This document shows, piece by piece, positions 1 to 9,383 of a stretch of DNA of 24,235 bases. The notes under the pieces were generated by a model. It had not been told where the DNA came from, searched no databases, and worked only from the letters and a program-made list of their open reading frames with translations. Position 1 is the stretch's first letter. Each line of letters begins with the position of its first letter. Location of the stretch: NCBI GenBank assembly GCA_037447655.1, contig JBBHKE010000306.1, positions 1 to 24,235 on the forward strand, given 5' to 3'. The stretch is from Zygnema cylindricum. Taxonomy: Eukaryota; Streptophyta; Zygnematophyceae; Zygnematales; Zygnemataceae. The position numbers and the translations under genes are program-made.

Positions 1-184
1 TAGAGTATATAACGCTAATTCGGTGCCCCTAAATTTTGACCCCAAAACCTGAAATAGAATTAATAACGCTATTTAAGTACGTGGACCATAATCTGCCACG
101 TCTCAGGCACTAAATTAGAATCAATAAAACTATTTTTTTTTTGACGCTCTTTAATCCTTGACTCTAATAGTGATTGGCGGTGTA
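1..184 (+). mobile_element. MITE-like repeat, copy A (truncated by window start)
   Basis: This is a copy of a ~205-bp dispersed repeat, cut by the window edge. It shares the core GTGGACCATAATCTGCCACG (81-100), followed by TCTC and a CACTAAATTAGAAT stretch, with copy B, where the core begins at 286. Its right end, CTCTAATAGTGATTGGCGGTG (about 164-184), resembles the terminal motif of the other copies. It contains no reading frame of note. The class is inferred from structure only; no transposase was found in the window. Confidence 0.5.
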
Positions 185-393
185 CAGTACACCGTGAATC
201 GTTATTAGCCTTATGTACTCTATATCAGCACCCCAAAATTTTGACATTGATACCTTAAATATAATAAACTACACTATTTAAGGAAGTGGACCATAATCTG
301 CCACGTCTCCTGGCACTAAATTAGAATGAATGACGCTAATTTTTTCTTTACACTAATAATTTCTATACGCTAATAACGATTCAAGGTGTACTG
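185..393 (+). mobile_element. MITE-like repeat, copy B, with 26-bp terminal inverted repeats
   Basis: The left end (185-210) and the reverse complement of the right end (368-393) match at 24 of 26 bases: CAGTACACC, then G or T, then TGAATCGTTATTAGC. The 209-bp element is non-coding and carries the family core at 286-309. It abuts copy A, and the junction CGGTGTAC-A-GTACACCG (177-193) is an exact palindrome around one base. Structure and size fit a non-autonomous DNA transposon (MITE). A target-site duplication could not be identified with certainty. Confidence 0.65.
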
Positions 394-480
394 TGACGTA
401 CAGTACAGTACAATACAGACATACAGTGCAATACAGTACAGTATTGTAATGTACTGTAAAGTACAGTACTGTACTGGATC
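394..480. repeat. GTAC/TACAGT-rich low-complexity tract
   Basis: Degenerate reiterations of TACAGTAC and its complement fill this tract directly beside MITE copy B. Similar tracts occur at 9776-9880 and 16364-16460. The tract is self-complementary and could fold. No function is assigned. Confidence 0.5.
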
Positions 481-1826
481 TTGCGTTTTGTACTTGTCGA
501 CAACCTTATAGAATTTATTTGTACTTTAAGTTACATTGTACGAATGTACTTGGATAGTACACTGTACGGTTGTAAGGCAGAAATAGTGAAATACACTGTT
601 TCAATTCTCTACTGAAGCACGTTTGCTTGTACTGGTCTGCAGTCGAAGACAATGAATTCGTTCGTGTGAATCGTTTGAGCGAATTTACGTACGGTGAACC
701 GCCGTAAGGTTTCGTTTTAGACTTTTAGGGTTTCGGCAAAGGAAGAAAAGAATGTGCTGCAAGCTCTTTCTTTTCCAGTCGTAGTCCATTTTTGGACGGA
801 GAGGAAGGAAAATCTGAACAGGTGCCACTGTAATTTCCTCCGAGCAGTTTCCTTTAGTGAAAAAATAATTAAATTGGAAAAGTGTCTGTATTTTATGTCG
901 CTTTTTTGACACAGTTTTGTTAACCCTAATTTGTTATCGTAACATGATTGGTATTCTTTTTTTTATCCTTCTTAAAGTTCTTGCTTTTTTTTTACTTTTT
1001 TTGCAGTTTTTTGTTTCAAATTTTCTTCTTTTGTTTGGCATTAGTCTGAAGCTTCATGGAATACAATAACATTTTTGGTAGACCTGATTTTTGACCCTTC
1101 TTAAAACATGTTTTTTTTTTTTTTTTTTTTTTTTTTTAATGTTGAAATATTTCTCTTTAAAGTCGAGGATTTTGCTGCGAGCGATGGAATGCTCAAGTTT
1201 TTCGCTTGCAAAATCTTGTCTTATTCCCTCTCCCTCCTCCTCTCCCTCGCTAAGATGATCACAGATTATGGCAATGACTGGTTCTCTTTTTTGTTTTTTT
1301 TTTTTTTTTTTTTTTTGAACAGAGATAACTATGTCAGATACAAATTCTACTTCAAGTTCTCGCATTCTATTCAACATGTAAAGGAAAGACATCTTCCTAT
1401 CCACCTGTAAGTCTTATCTGTCACTTAATCATCAGAATCAAAGAGTTTCTATGAGATTTTATGAATTTGTATGAAATTGTAGGAAATTGTTGGAAATTGT
1501 ATGAGATTTTATGCAATTTCCTGAGATTGTGGCATTCATTCTAAACTTCCATGAGAGAAACATGCAAAAAATATAATAATTTCATGATCCGTACCATTCA
1601 ACCCGAATAAAAACAAAAATCCTATGGATCATGGTTGGAAAGGTTGGTTTTGGAGTCTTGTGACAGTCGTTTTTGGCGGTTCTATGCGCCAAAAACCCGC
1701 CAATGGCCATTTCTGCATGGTTTTCATACCGTGGTCTTAAAAAAAATAACATTATATTTGAAGATATCACCTGTACAATATCGTTTGCGTGGCACTACGG
1801 TGCAATAAGAAGCTTTTGTACAACGT
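481..1826. other. Intergenic stretch with no supportable gene
   Basis: The stretch is AT-rich and includes a T27 run (1111-1137) and a T23 run (1294-1316). At about 1445-1535 there is a degenerate ~10-bp array of TATGAAATTG-like units. A 75-codon frame on the - strand (912-685) has no recognisable family or flanking splice signals and was not called. ORFs over the poly-T runs (poly-Phe or poly-Lys) are artefacts of the tracts. Confidence 0.6.
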
Positions 1827-2030
1827 CTGTACCCCGCCCATTGTTATTAGTGTGAAAGAAAAATTAGTCTAAATGCCAAATCAGAATTACTAATACTAAT
1901 TTAGTGCAAGGTGACGTGGCAGATTTTGGTCCACCTTAAATAATGCTGTTAACTCTATTTTGTGATTTTTGGCAAAAAAAAGTCGCGACCGAATTAGTGT
2001 TATTAACACTAACAATGATGGGCGGTGTAG
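1827..2030 (-). mobile_element. MITE-like repeat, copy C (reverse orientation)
   Basis: The left end reads CTGTACCCCGCCCATTGTTA (1827-1846). The right end, read on the opposite strand, begins CTACACCGCCCATCATTGTT (2030-2011), so the ends are imperfect terminal inverted repeats sharing the CCGCCCAT core. Read on the - strand, the interior carries the family core GGTGGACCAAAATCTGCCAC followed by CACTAAATTAG. Its 204-bp size matches copy B. The terminal motif with TAATAAC/GTTATTA and GGCGG unites the copies. Confidence 0.6.
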
Positions 2031-3650
2031 TCACGCCCCAAACTTTTGGTTTCGGAGTAGTTGGTCATTTCCCAACGCTTTTGATGATGTTCTGTGACTT
2101 CAACAGTTTGTTGTCGTACATGTTTTTGTTATGTCTTTTTTCAAGGAAGTTTACTGTGAATATCACAATTGTACGAGATTTTAAGAAGTCGTATGAGGTT
2201 GTATGAGATTATATGAGATTATATGAAGGTCAAGTTTGTAAAATCATGTCCACAATAAGACATAGAGAGAGGGAGGTACAGCGAGAGAGAGATAGCGAGA
2301 GGAAGAGAGAAGGGGAGATAGAGAGGAAAAATTGAATTGTTATAAGTATGGAAAAAGTTTCTATTAATCGTTGAAATGAGGTTAATGCTTTGCATTTCCT
2401 CGGATTTTTGTTCTATTTCAAATCGGGAATGACCCAAAAAAAACATTGAAGAAACATGGAAAACCTTGAGAAACTTTATAGAAGTATATGAAGTTTAGTT
2501 GTGACGGTTTTCCTGACAAACACTAATGTGTTTTTGTCAGTAATTGATCACCTAGGCCTGTTTTTTCAATCTTTATTTCAGTGTGACTTATTTTATGTCT
2601 CTTTCCAGGGTTTCTTAGCTTAGAGTGACATATATTATGTCTTTTTTTAGGGTTGATGGCTTTTACGTAAAAAAAATTGATCCACTCTGTTTATGGTTGG
2701 AAATGAGACATGGATAGATGACATTTCTATTATCTCAAAACCATTTGTCGTACGGAATCTTCAGTATTAATAAAACTCTATTTCCATTCCATGTGTATAC
2801 ACATGCGTTAGTGTGCAGTGTGGAACCAAAAATGTAGAAACCGAATATGGTGTGGAAGCAAATATAGTGTGGATCCAAAAAAATTGTGGAGCCAAAATAG
2901 TGGACTGCACCTGACTCGAAGGAATTGCACCGACGTTAGAGTAGATTATATCTGTTAGTGGTGCACTAATAAAATTCTGTTCAATATGGAAGAATCCAAC
3001 CAAAAATATTGTCGATTCTGAAAAATCAGTTTCGTATAAAACAAGAATTCAAACTAAACATGAGTTAAGTGTCGTCATTCATGATGTTTAATCATTGGAC
3101 CGAAATTGATGTGGACTTAACGCTTCCAAAAACTCTTAGCTGTGTCTTTCAAAAACCTTAAATAATTGGTTAAGAATCCTCTTCTGCAAGTTTGAAAATG
3201 TCGTCGATCTAGTCTGGAAACGATTAGCGATACAATATTTGAAAAGATTGTTGCATATGTTAATTCATGTTTTCTCAAATTTTGTCATTTCTATGTGATT
3301 AAATGGGGTCGATCCAATAACCTTTCATCCAAACCTATCAAATAGCAGTTTTTTCTTTTTCTTTAATGGTCCCTTTTCTTGAGAGAGGCTTTTTTAAATG
3401 TTTGTTTTATCATTGGTCAGAATATAACCTCTTTGATGTCAAATTACTTTGCAAGCCACTTTTCACAGGCCATTTTCACATTTCATTATGCAATTTGAAG
3501 TGGATTGTAATTAGAGTGGAAAAAAATGATCTATTCATTCCAACATCAAAGTGGATTGTGTCTGATCCCATAGTACATAAATTAGAGAGGACCGCATCGG
3601 ATACATATGGGTTGTATGACAATAAAACGAACTGCGTCTAATCCAGTGAA
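2031..3650. other. Intergenic stretch with weak short repeats
   Basis: No gene is supportable here. A purine tract of GAGA type lies at about 2262-2325, beside TATGAGATTA-like units at 2185-2225. Degenerate ~18-bp repeats containing GTGGA and CCAAAA occupy about 2815-2905. GTGGATTGTG-like repeats run from about 3500 to 3735 and continue into the left edge of the palindrome. The ORFs present are short, unconserved in appearance and lack splice context. Confidence 0.5.
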
Positions 3651-4492
3651 CTGGACTTAAATTAGAGTGAATTACGTCGATTACAAAACATCTGGGTGAA
3701 TGTGTGGGTGGATTGTGTGGGTGAATTGTGTAGGATTTAAAGTGACTGTACCAAAGATTTGAATCGATTTCGATACATATGAAGTCGACAAAAATCATAG
3801 TGGATATTCGTCTTACTCACTTACTCCAAATTCCGCCCGAAAAGCCTTCTTTAACTGCTCACCCTCCTAGAATGAACATAACTTCAATGGTGGAGATCTG
3901 GAAGAATTTTTTTTCGGGTTTTTTTGGGTTTTTTCGGGATTTCTCAAGGATTTTTTAGATTTTTTCAGGGTTTTTATTCTTTCATTTGATTTCCAGTGCG
4001 ATTAGAGGTCACCCTAATTCAGCAAAACTTTGTAAATGGTTTGTTTGTCAAGGGTTTCTCAATATTTATCGACTGTTCTTTGATTTCTTTTCAATTTTTC
4101 TTCCACATTATTTTCTGTGCGGTTGATTATTATATTTTAATTTAATCCAAATAGACAGAGAAAAACAAAAAGAGAGAAAAAAAAATGCAAAAAAATTCAC
4201 CTTTGTATTGTTGTATTTTATAAAAATACAAATATTAGTCCATAAAATTACATGGATTTTGCGAAGCTTGGATACATCTCAATTTTATATAATCTAGGAT
4301 ATATTCTCAATGATCATATTCCTTTTTCATACAATATGATCTATCAAAGGACTTTCAAATATTCATCTCCCACTAACCACAGTAGGCCCTTGCACGATAA
4401 GACCTTTTACAAGTAGATGTCTAAAAAAAAATACAAAAAATGGATTCCTACTTTAAAGATAAAGAACCTGATATTGCTGGCCAGTTGTTAAC

Positions 4493-4834
4493 TCAATTTT
4501 TTTTTATTAGTGAAGTCAGCGAAAGGAACTTCATTGTTGCTCCAAATTGCACCTCCGAGTCATTGAGAGTAATTGAGACTTCATTTTTTGGGTGTTCAAA
4601 TTTTACTTTTGGATACAGCAATTTTAGCCTCGTTACCTCTGTCACACATTCAAAGGCGTCCTTTAGAAGTACACTTTCGTGTAAAGGCGCAAAGCTGAGT
4701 TTGATTTGAACTAAAACAGGGGAAGCTTCCAGCCATAGTTGAATTCTTCCGATTCCAAATTTAGCGAAAGAAAGTTCGCCGAAACGAAAAGATTTTGCAT
4801 GTAGACTACTAATTGCTATAGTAGTACCTTTGCC
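4493..4834 (-). pseudogene. Unidentified coding-like frame in left palindrome arm
   Basis: The - strand is open for 113 codons before TGA, but lacks an ATG until codon 101, so if real it is an exon or a remnant. The right arm encodes a similar peptide on the + strand. Shared segments include SPVLVQIKL, DAFECV, ITLND and EVQFGAT. Many differences between arms are synonymous in this frame (for example GAC/GAT, TTT/TTC, TAT/TAC, CAC/CAT and CTA/TTG), which suggests past selection on the protein. The 89-codon frame on the opposite strand (4440-4709) is probably the shadow. I do not recognise the family. It could be part of a transposon-borne gene or a captured host exon. Confidence 0.45.
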
Positions 4835-5280
4835 TTACCAACGTGAAGATCTTTTGTTTATTGGTTTCCATGACAACAAGTTGTTTAGAGATCTTTTGCA
4901 AAATAACTATGCCACTCTCAAAAATGTAGCCTTTGATGCTGATGATGATTTTTTTACAACTTTTTGACCTCCCCGAATACTACCACAACTGCAAAAACTT
5001 TGTTTCGGCGAACTTCTTTTCACTAAGATTGTAACCGGAAGAAAAAAACTATGGCTGAAAGATTCTCCTGTTTTAGTTCAAATCAAACTCAGGTTTGAGA
5101 CTGTTGAGTATGTATCTCTAAGGGATGCCTTCGAATGTGTGAGGGAGATAATGAGGTTGGAATCACTTTACCCAATTGTTAAATTTAAACATCCAAGAAA
5201 TTGAGGTTTTAATTACTCTCAATGACTATGAGGTGCAATTTGGAGCAACAAGGAAGTTCCTTCCGATGACTTGACTTGAA
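4743..5280 (+). pseudogene. Unidentified coding-like frame, loop plus right arm, disrupted
   Basis: One + strand frame runs from 4743 across the loop into the right arm, broken by TGA at 4965-4967 and ending at TGA 5202-5204. Just before that second stop a frameshift is needed to keep matching the left-arm peptide, with ITLND and EVQFGAT reappearing in another frame to about 5275. The loop part reads as plausible protein, with segments such as LPYQREDLLFIGFHDNKLF. The mix of a stop, a frameshift and preserved protein similarity points to a decayed gene. The family is not recognised. Part of the 5' end (4743-4799) lies antisense to the left-arm frame. Confidence 0.4.
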
Positions 5281-5455
5281 AAAGAAAAAGTGCAGTCGAC
5301 AACTAGTCAACAAAGCTCAGGTTTTTTATCTCTGAAGTAGGAATCCATTTTTTGTTCTTTTTCTAAAACATCTATTTGTACAAGATCTTAGCGTGGTCTT
5401 ATGTCCTTCAGTGATTGGTGAGAGATGAGAATTGTTTGAAAAAAAAATAAGACAT

Positions 5456-5634
5456 TTGACAATATATCCTAGATTGTATATAGGGTTGAGTTGTATCCAA
5501 GCTTCATAGGAATCAAATAGTGCTATAAAAAAAGAACACGTTTTTTGACAATATATCATAGATTGTACAAATTTGAGATGTATCCAAGCTTCGCAGATTC
5601 CATTTAGTGTTATGGACTACATTTGTACTTCTTA
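5456..5634. repeat. Tandem duplication inside right palindrome arm
   Basis: Two copies begin with TTGACAATATATC followed by C or A and TAGATTGTA, at about 5456 and 5546, and each continues to TGTATCCAAGCTTC. The left arm has only one equivalent (around 4262-4310, reverse orientation). The ~90-bp duplication therefore arose after the inverted duplication, or one copy was lost from the left arm. Confidence 0.6.
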
Positions 5635-6136
5635 AAATACACAATACATACGTGAGTTTTTTTTCTTTTTTTTGTTGTTGCTTATTCGTCTATGTGGATT
5701 GAATCAAAGCATAATAATCAACCGCACAGAAAATAATGTGAAAGAAGAAAAAAAATATATATAAAAACAGTCAGTAAATATTGAGAAACCCTTGTCAAAC
5801 AAACCATTTATGTTTGTTTGCTGAATTAGGGTGACCACCAGTCGCACTACAAATCAACTGAATCAGAAAAAACCTAAAAACTAAAACGTCAAAAATAATT
5901 CTAAAAAGTCTTGCGGATCTCCATACTTTTTTAAGTTATGTGGATTTCAAATGGAGGTTGAGTAGTTAAAATGGTTTCTCAGGAAAATTTGGGTTAAGAC
6001 AAAAAAATCCATGAAATATCCACTATGATTTTAGTCCATTTCATATGTATCGAACTCCATTCACATTTCCGGTACAGTTCCTCTAAAACACACAATTTTC
6101 ACTCAGATGTTTTAAATCCTCAAGATTATACGCAAT

Positions 6137-6310
6137 TTAAAGTCCAGCTAAAATTTAAAATACAGCTATAGTTTAAAGTACAGTTATCATTTATAGTATA
6201 GTTATAGTTTGAAGTACAGTTAGCATTTAAAGTTCGGAATAAGTTTAAAGTACAGTTATAGTTAAAAGTACAGCTATAATTTAAAGTACAGTTTTACTTG
6301 AAAGTAGTAA
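6137..6310 (+). repeat. Tandem array of ~18-20-bp GTTTAAAGTACAG units
   Basis: About eight or nine degenerate units of the type AGTTTAAAGTACAGTTATA follow the outer end of the right palindrome arm. No equivalent array borders the left arm, so this array lies outside the inverted duplication or grew later. It lies about 300 bp upstream of the MED10 start and could sit in its promoter region. No regulatory role is shown. Confidence 0.65.
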
Positions 6311-6607
6311 TTTAGAATAAGGTTGAGACGGTTTTTTTCCTTTGTACATCAAATAATGCGACCTGTATTGTCATTTGGTTGAATCTATCTATCCAATTCA
6401 AGTGAATGTTTAGGTCATCCAAGACTGGACATAGTAAGGCAATTTTTATCTCTTGTTTTCTCTCTTTCACCCCCTTCCTCTACTTTTTTCTCTCCATATG
6501 GTTTTTTCCCACTTTTCTTTACTGTTTGTAGCAGACAGCCAATGAACCTTTTAATTCAACTGATGCACAATTTCGCAAAGCTTATTCTTTTCCGTTTTTT
6601 GCAGCCA

Positions 6608-9316
6608 ATGGATGACTTGATCGGGGCCATAGAGAGAGCTCTTGGTGAGGTACACCAATTAGAGAGGACAGTTTCTCGCTATGAAGACAAATCTCAACTT
6701 GTTCTGTACGATAGGATGTAAGCATATTGACTTTTATCTCTATCATGACTTAAAATAAAATACAAATAAAAATAACCCTAAACATATAAACCCCACCCAT
6801 TTCATATTTTATGACCTATTTTATCTACTTTTTTTTATTTAAAAAAAACAAAAATAAAAAAACCTGAAAAATATTATCCTTACCCATTCTATTTTATAAA
6901 CCTCTCTTTTCAACAAAAAAAACAAAAAAAGCTGATGAAAAAGGGAAGGGAGAAAGGTAGAGAGTCTCACGGTGATTTTAACACTAGGAAGCCCATATGC
7001 CTTTGGGGGGATCTTAGAAGCTATATATATATGCTTTTTTTTTTAGGCAAATATAGCCTTCTTTATCCGCCCCACCTAGAAATTATAATCCTTATCCAAA
7101 TAATGCATATAATAGCTCATCAAAAGCTATTAGTGTCTAATCTCCTGATAAATTGTGAGAATCAAAAACTAGTTTTGAAAATGCAATTGTGAAAGGAATA
7201 TGAAATTTTTTAAAACCGTGATGGAAAAATTACAGCATACACAAATTAAACCACGCTAAATTTGAAAACTTGTATTTTATATATTGGAAATTTGGCACAC
7301 ATAATTGTATTATGGTAAACTTCATGCAAAGTGCCAAAAAAAATTATGAATGGAAACAAAACTATGAAATCAGTGTCTATCTAGTGTTAAGGCTTTTGTA
7401 TCATACAGTTCACCAATGTGAATTTGAACTTTGTCAATTTCAGGAACGAATTTTCCTTACTCTTTTCGGTCAAAAGTGTCATAACTTAGAAAATTACCAT
7501 TGAAGTCAATTTGTGTGCTCCCAGAACAACCTTGACTATGAAGTAAATTTAAGCATTGCTACTAGGGTTGTGAACTTAAAAGCATTGGTGTAATAAGTTA
7601 AAGTATTGATTTGATGAGGGTCAACAAACCTAGTTCATACTTGATGTTGGAAATCACACGTAAAATGTTGTGGATTGACCATGTTACACATTTGCCGGCA
7701 AAAGCTACACAAATTTAGGTGACGACGGGTGATGACAGAAAGCGAGAACTGTTGTTTTGCTTGTCTATGAACAATTTAACAGGTATATTTGGAAGGAAAA
7801 GTTTTTTTTTATGTAGTTTTTTTGTTGTTTTTGGATCCCAGCAACAACTTGGTGAAGGAACTCTCAAATATTCAAGCAACGGCGGAGAATTGTAATGCTC
7901 ATATTCCATTAGAGGTTGTAAGGTACAATTTTATCGATTGTGTTTTTACTCAGTATTCAGCCTTTCGGTTCAGTTCTTGTTCTCTTTTCGTTTCATTTTC
8001 GTTCAATTCAATTCATTTTTTGTTCAATTCAGTTTTATTTTTTGAATTCAGTTAACAGTCTTTGTTCTAATCAGTTACAGGTTTTGATCCAATTCAGTTT
8101 CAGTTCAGTCATTGTTCAATGTAGTTTGATTTTTGTTCATTCAGTTCAATTTTGTTGTATTGCTGCAATTTTCTTCAGTTTCTGCTCATTGTAGTTCAGT
8201 TTTGGATAAGTTCATTCAGTTTTTGTTCAATTCAGTTCAAGCCAGTGGGACCGATCGGGTTATTGAATTCAATCCAATTCCTTTATGTTCTTTTTCTGGT
8301 GTTTTTTTTCCATTCAATTACTTTTACGGTGTTTTTGTAAGTTATGTAGAAGCCAGAGTCCGTTTTTTTTCCACTTTGTTTTGTTTCGTTTTCTTTCTCT
8401 TTCCTATCTATCTCTCCTCGTTCTTTCCTGTCTTTTCTTTCTGCCATTCTTCTTGTTCCTTCACTTTTGTCTTCCTTTTCTTCCTTTCCTTGCATATCTG
8501 TCCTCCATCTCTATAGTTTCTTTCATTCTAAAACCTTTTTTTTCAGTTTTATTGAAAAACAGTCAAGATTTTTTTCGTTTTTTTCCTTGAGGCCCCAATT
8601 CTGCAGCCTATGACAAGGAAGAAATAGAAAAAGTAACAGAAAGAAAAAAACCCAAGATGTATGAAAAAAAAATCAAAAGAATGAAAAACTTTATTTGGTT
8701 GGAGGATCTTGAAGGTTCGTTGATGATGGACGAAATCCGGACGAGTTCACAAAAGATTTTTTGACGGGGTGTCTAGAGAGAAATGAGGCCACAAGAGGAA
8801 AGGTGGAGGCTTTCAAGGTTTGTCTCCCTTTCCCTTTCCCTCTTCTACTCCTCCTCCCTATCTCTTTTCCACTCCATCTCTCTTAGCCTCTCACGTTGGT
8901 CAGAAAATTAACCACAAAGCCTTACAAACAGCACCTACACTAGGTTTAGTTTGTGTCTCTCTTTCTCTCACTCCCTCCCTCCTCCCTGTCCCTCTCTTCT
9001 GCCTCTTCCACTCCCACTCCCTCTCCCGTTGACCTTTCCAGGAGGTAACCCTAGCAAGCAGCATTCAAACTATTTTTGGACTCCCTCTCTCTCTCACTCC
9101 CTCTCTCTCTCTCCCCACCTGTCACTCCCTCTCTCTTTCCCTGCCTCTCTTTTTCTGTATTTCTCACTATTTATCTCTCTCTTTCTCTCTGCCCCTCCCT
9201 ACAGGCTCTGAGAAAGCAGTTGGCAGAGGAAGTGGACAACGCATTTCCCGATGAGATGGAGGCATTTCGAGACTTGCGAACGGCATCTCTGGAGGTTTGT
9301 TGTTTTAGAGGTTCTT

Positions 9317-9383
<67 letters not shown>

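Larger units (their letters stand above)
3651..6147. repeat. Giant imperfect palindrome (two ~1.15-kb arms, ~190-bp loop)
   Basis: The left arm (about 3651-4799) is matched by the reverse complement of the right arm (about 4991-6147). Anchor pairs along the arms are CTGGACT (3651) with AGTCCAG (6141); GATACATATGA (3772) with TCATATGTATC (6041); the tract around 4018 containing GGTCACCCTAATTCAGCAAA with TTTGCTGAATTAGGGTGACC (5817); GTGCGGTTGATTAT (about 4118) with ATAATCAACCGCAC; and AGTTCGCCGAAAC (4773) with GTTTCGGCGAACT (5002). The pairs stay in inverted order with modest indels, so this is one old inverted duplication, not chance matches. Long terminal inverted repeats with a short interior suggest a foldback-type element or an old inverted duplication. 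No transposase could be recognised and no clear target-site duplication was seen. Confidence 0.85.

Noticed and set aside
1108-1410. Phe-rich/Lys-rich ORFs on both strands
   Set aside because: They are generated by the two long T-runs at 1111-1137 and 1294-1316.
4440-4709. 89-codon + strand frame in the left palindrome arm
   Set aside because: The silent differences between arms fall in the opposite-strand frame, so this is probably its shadow.
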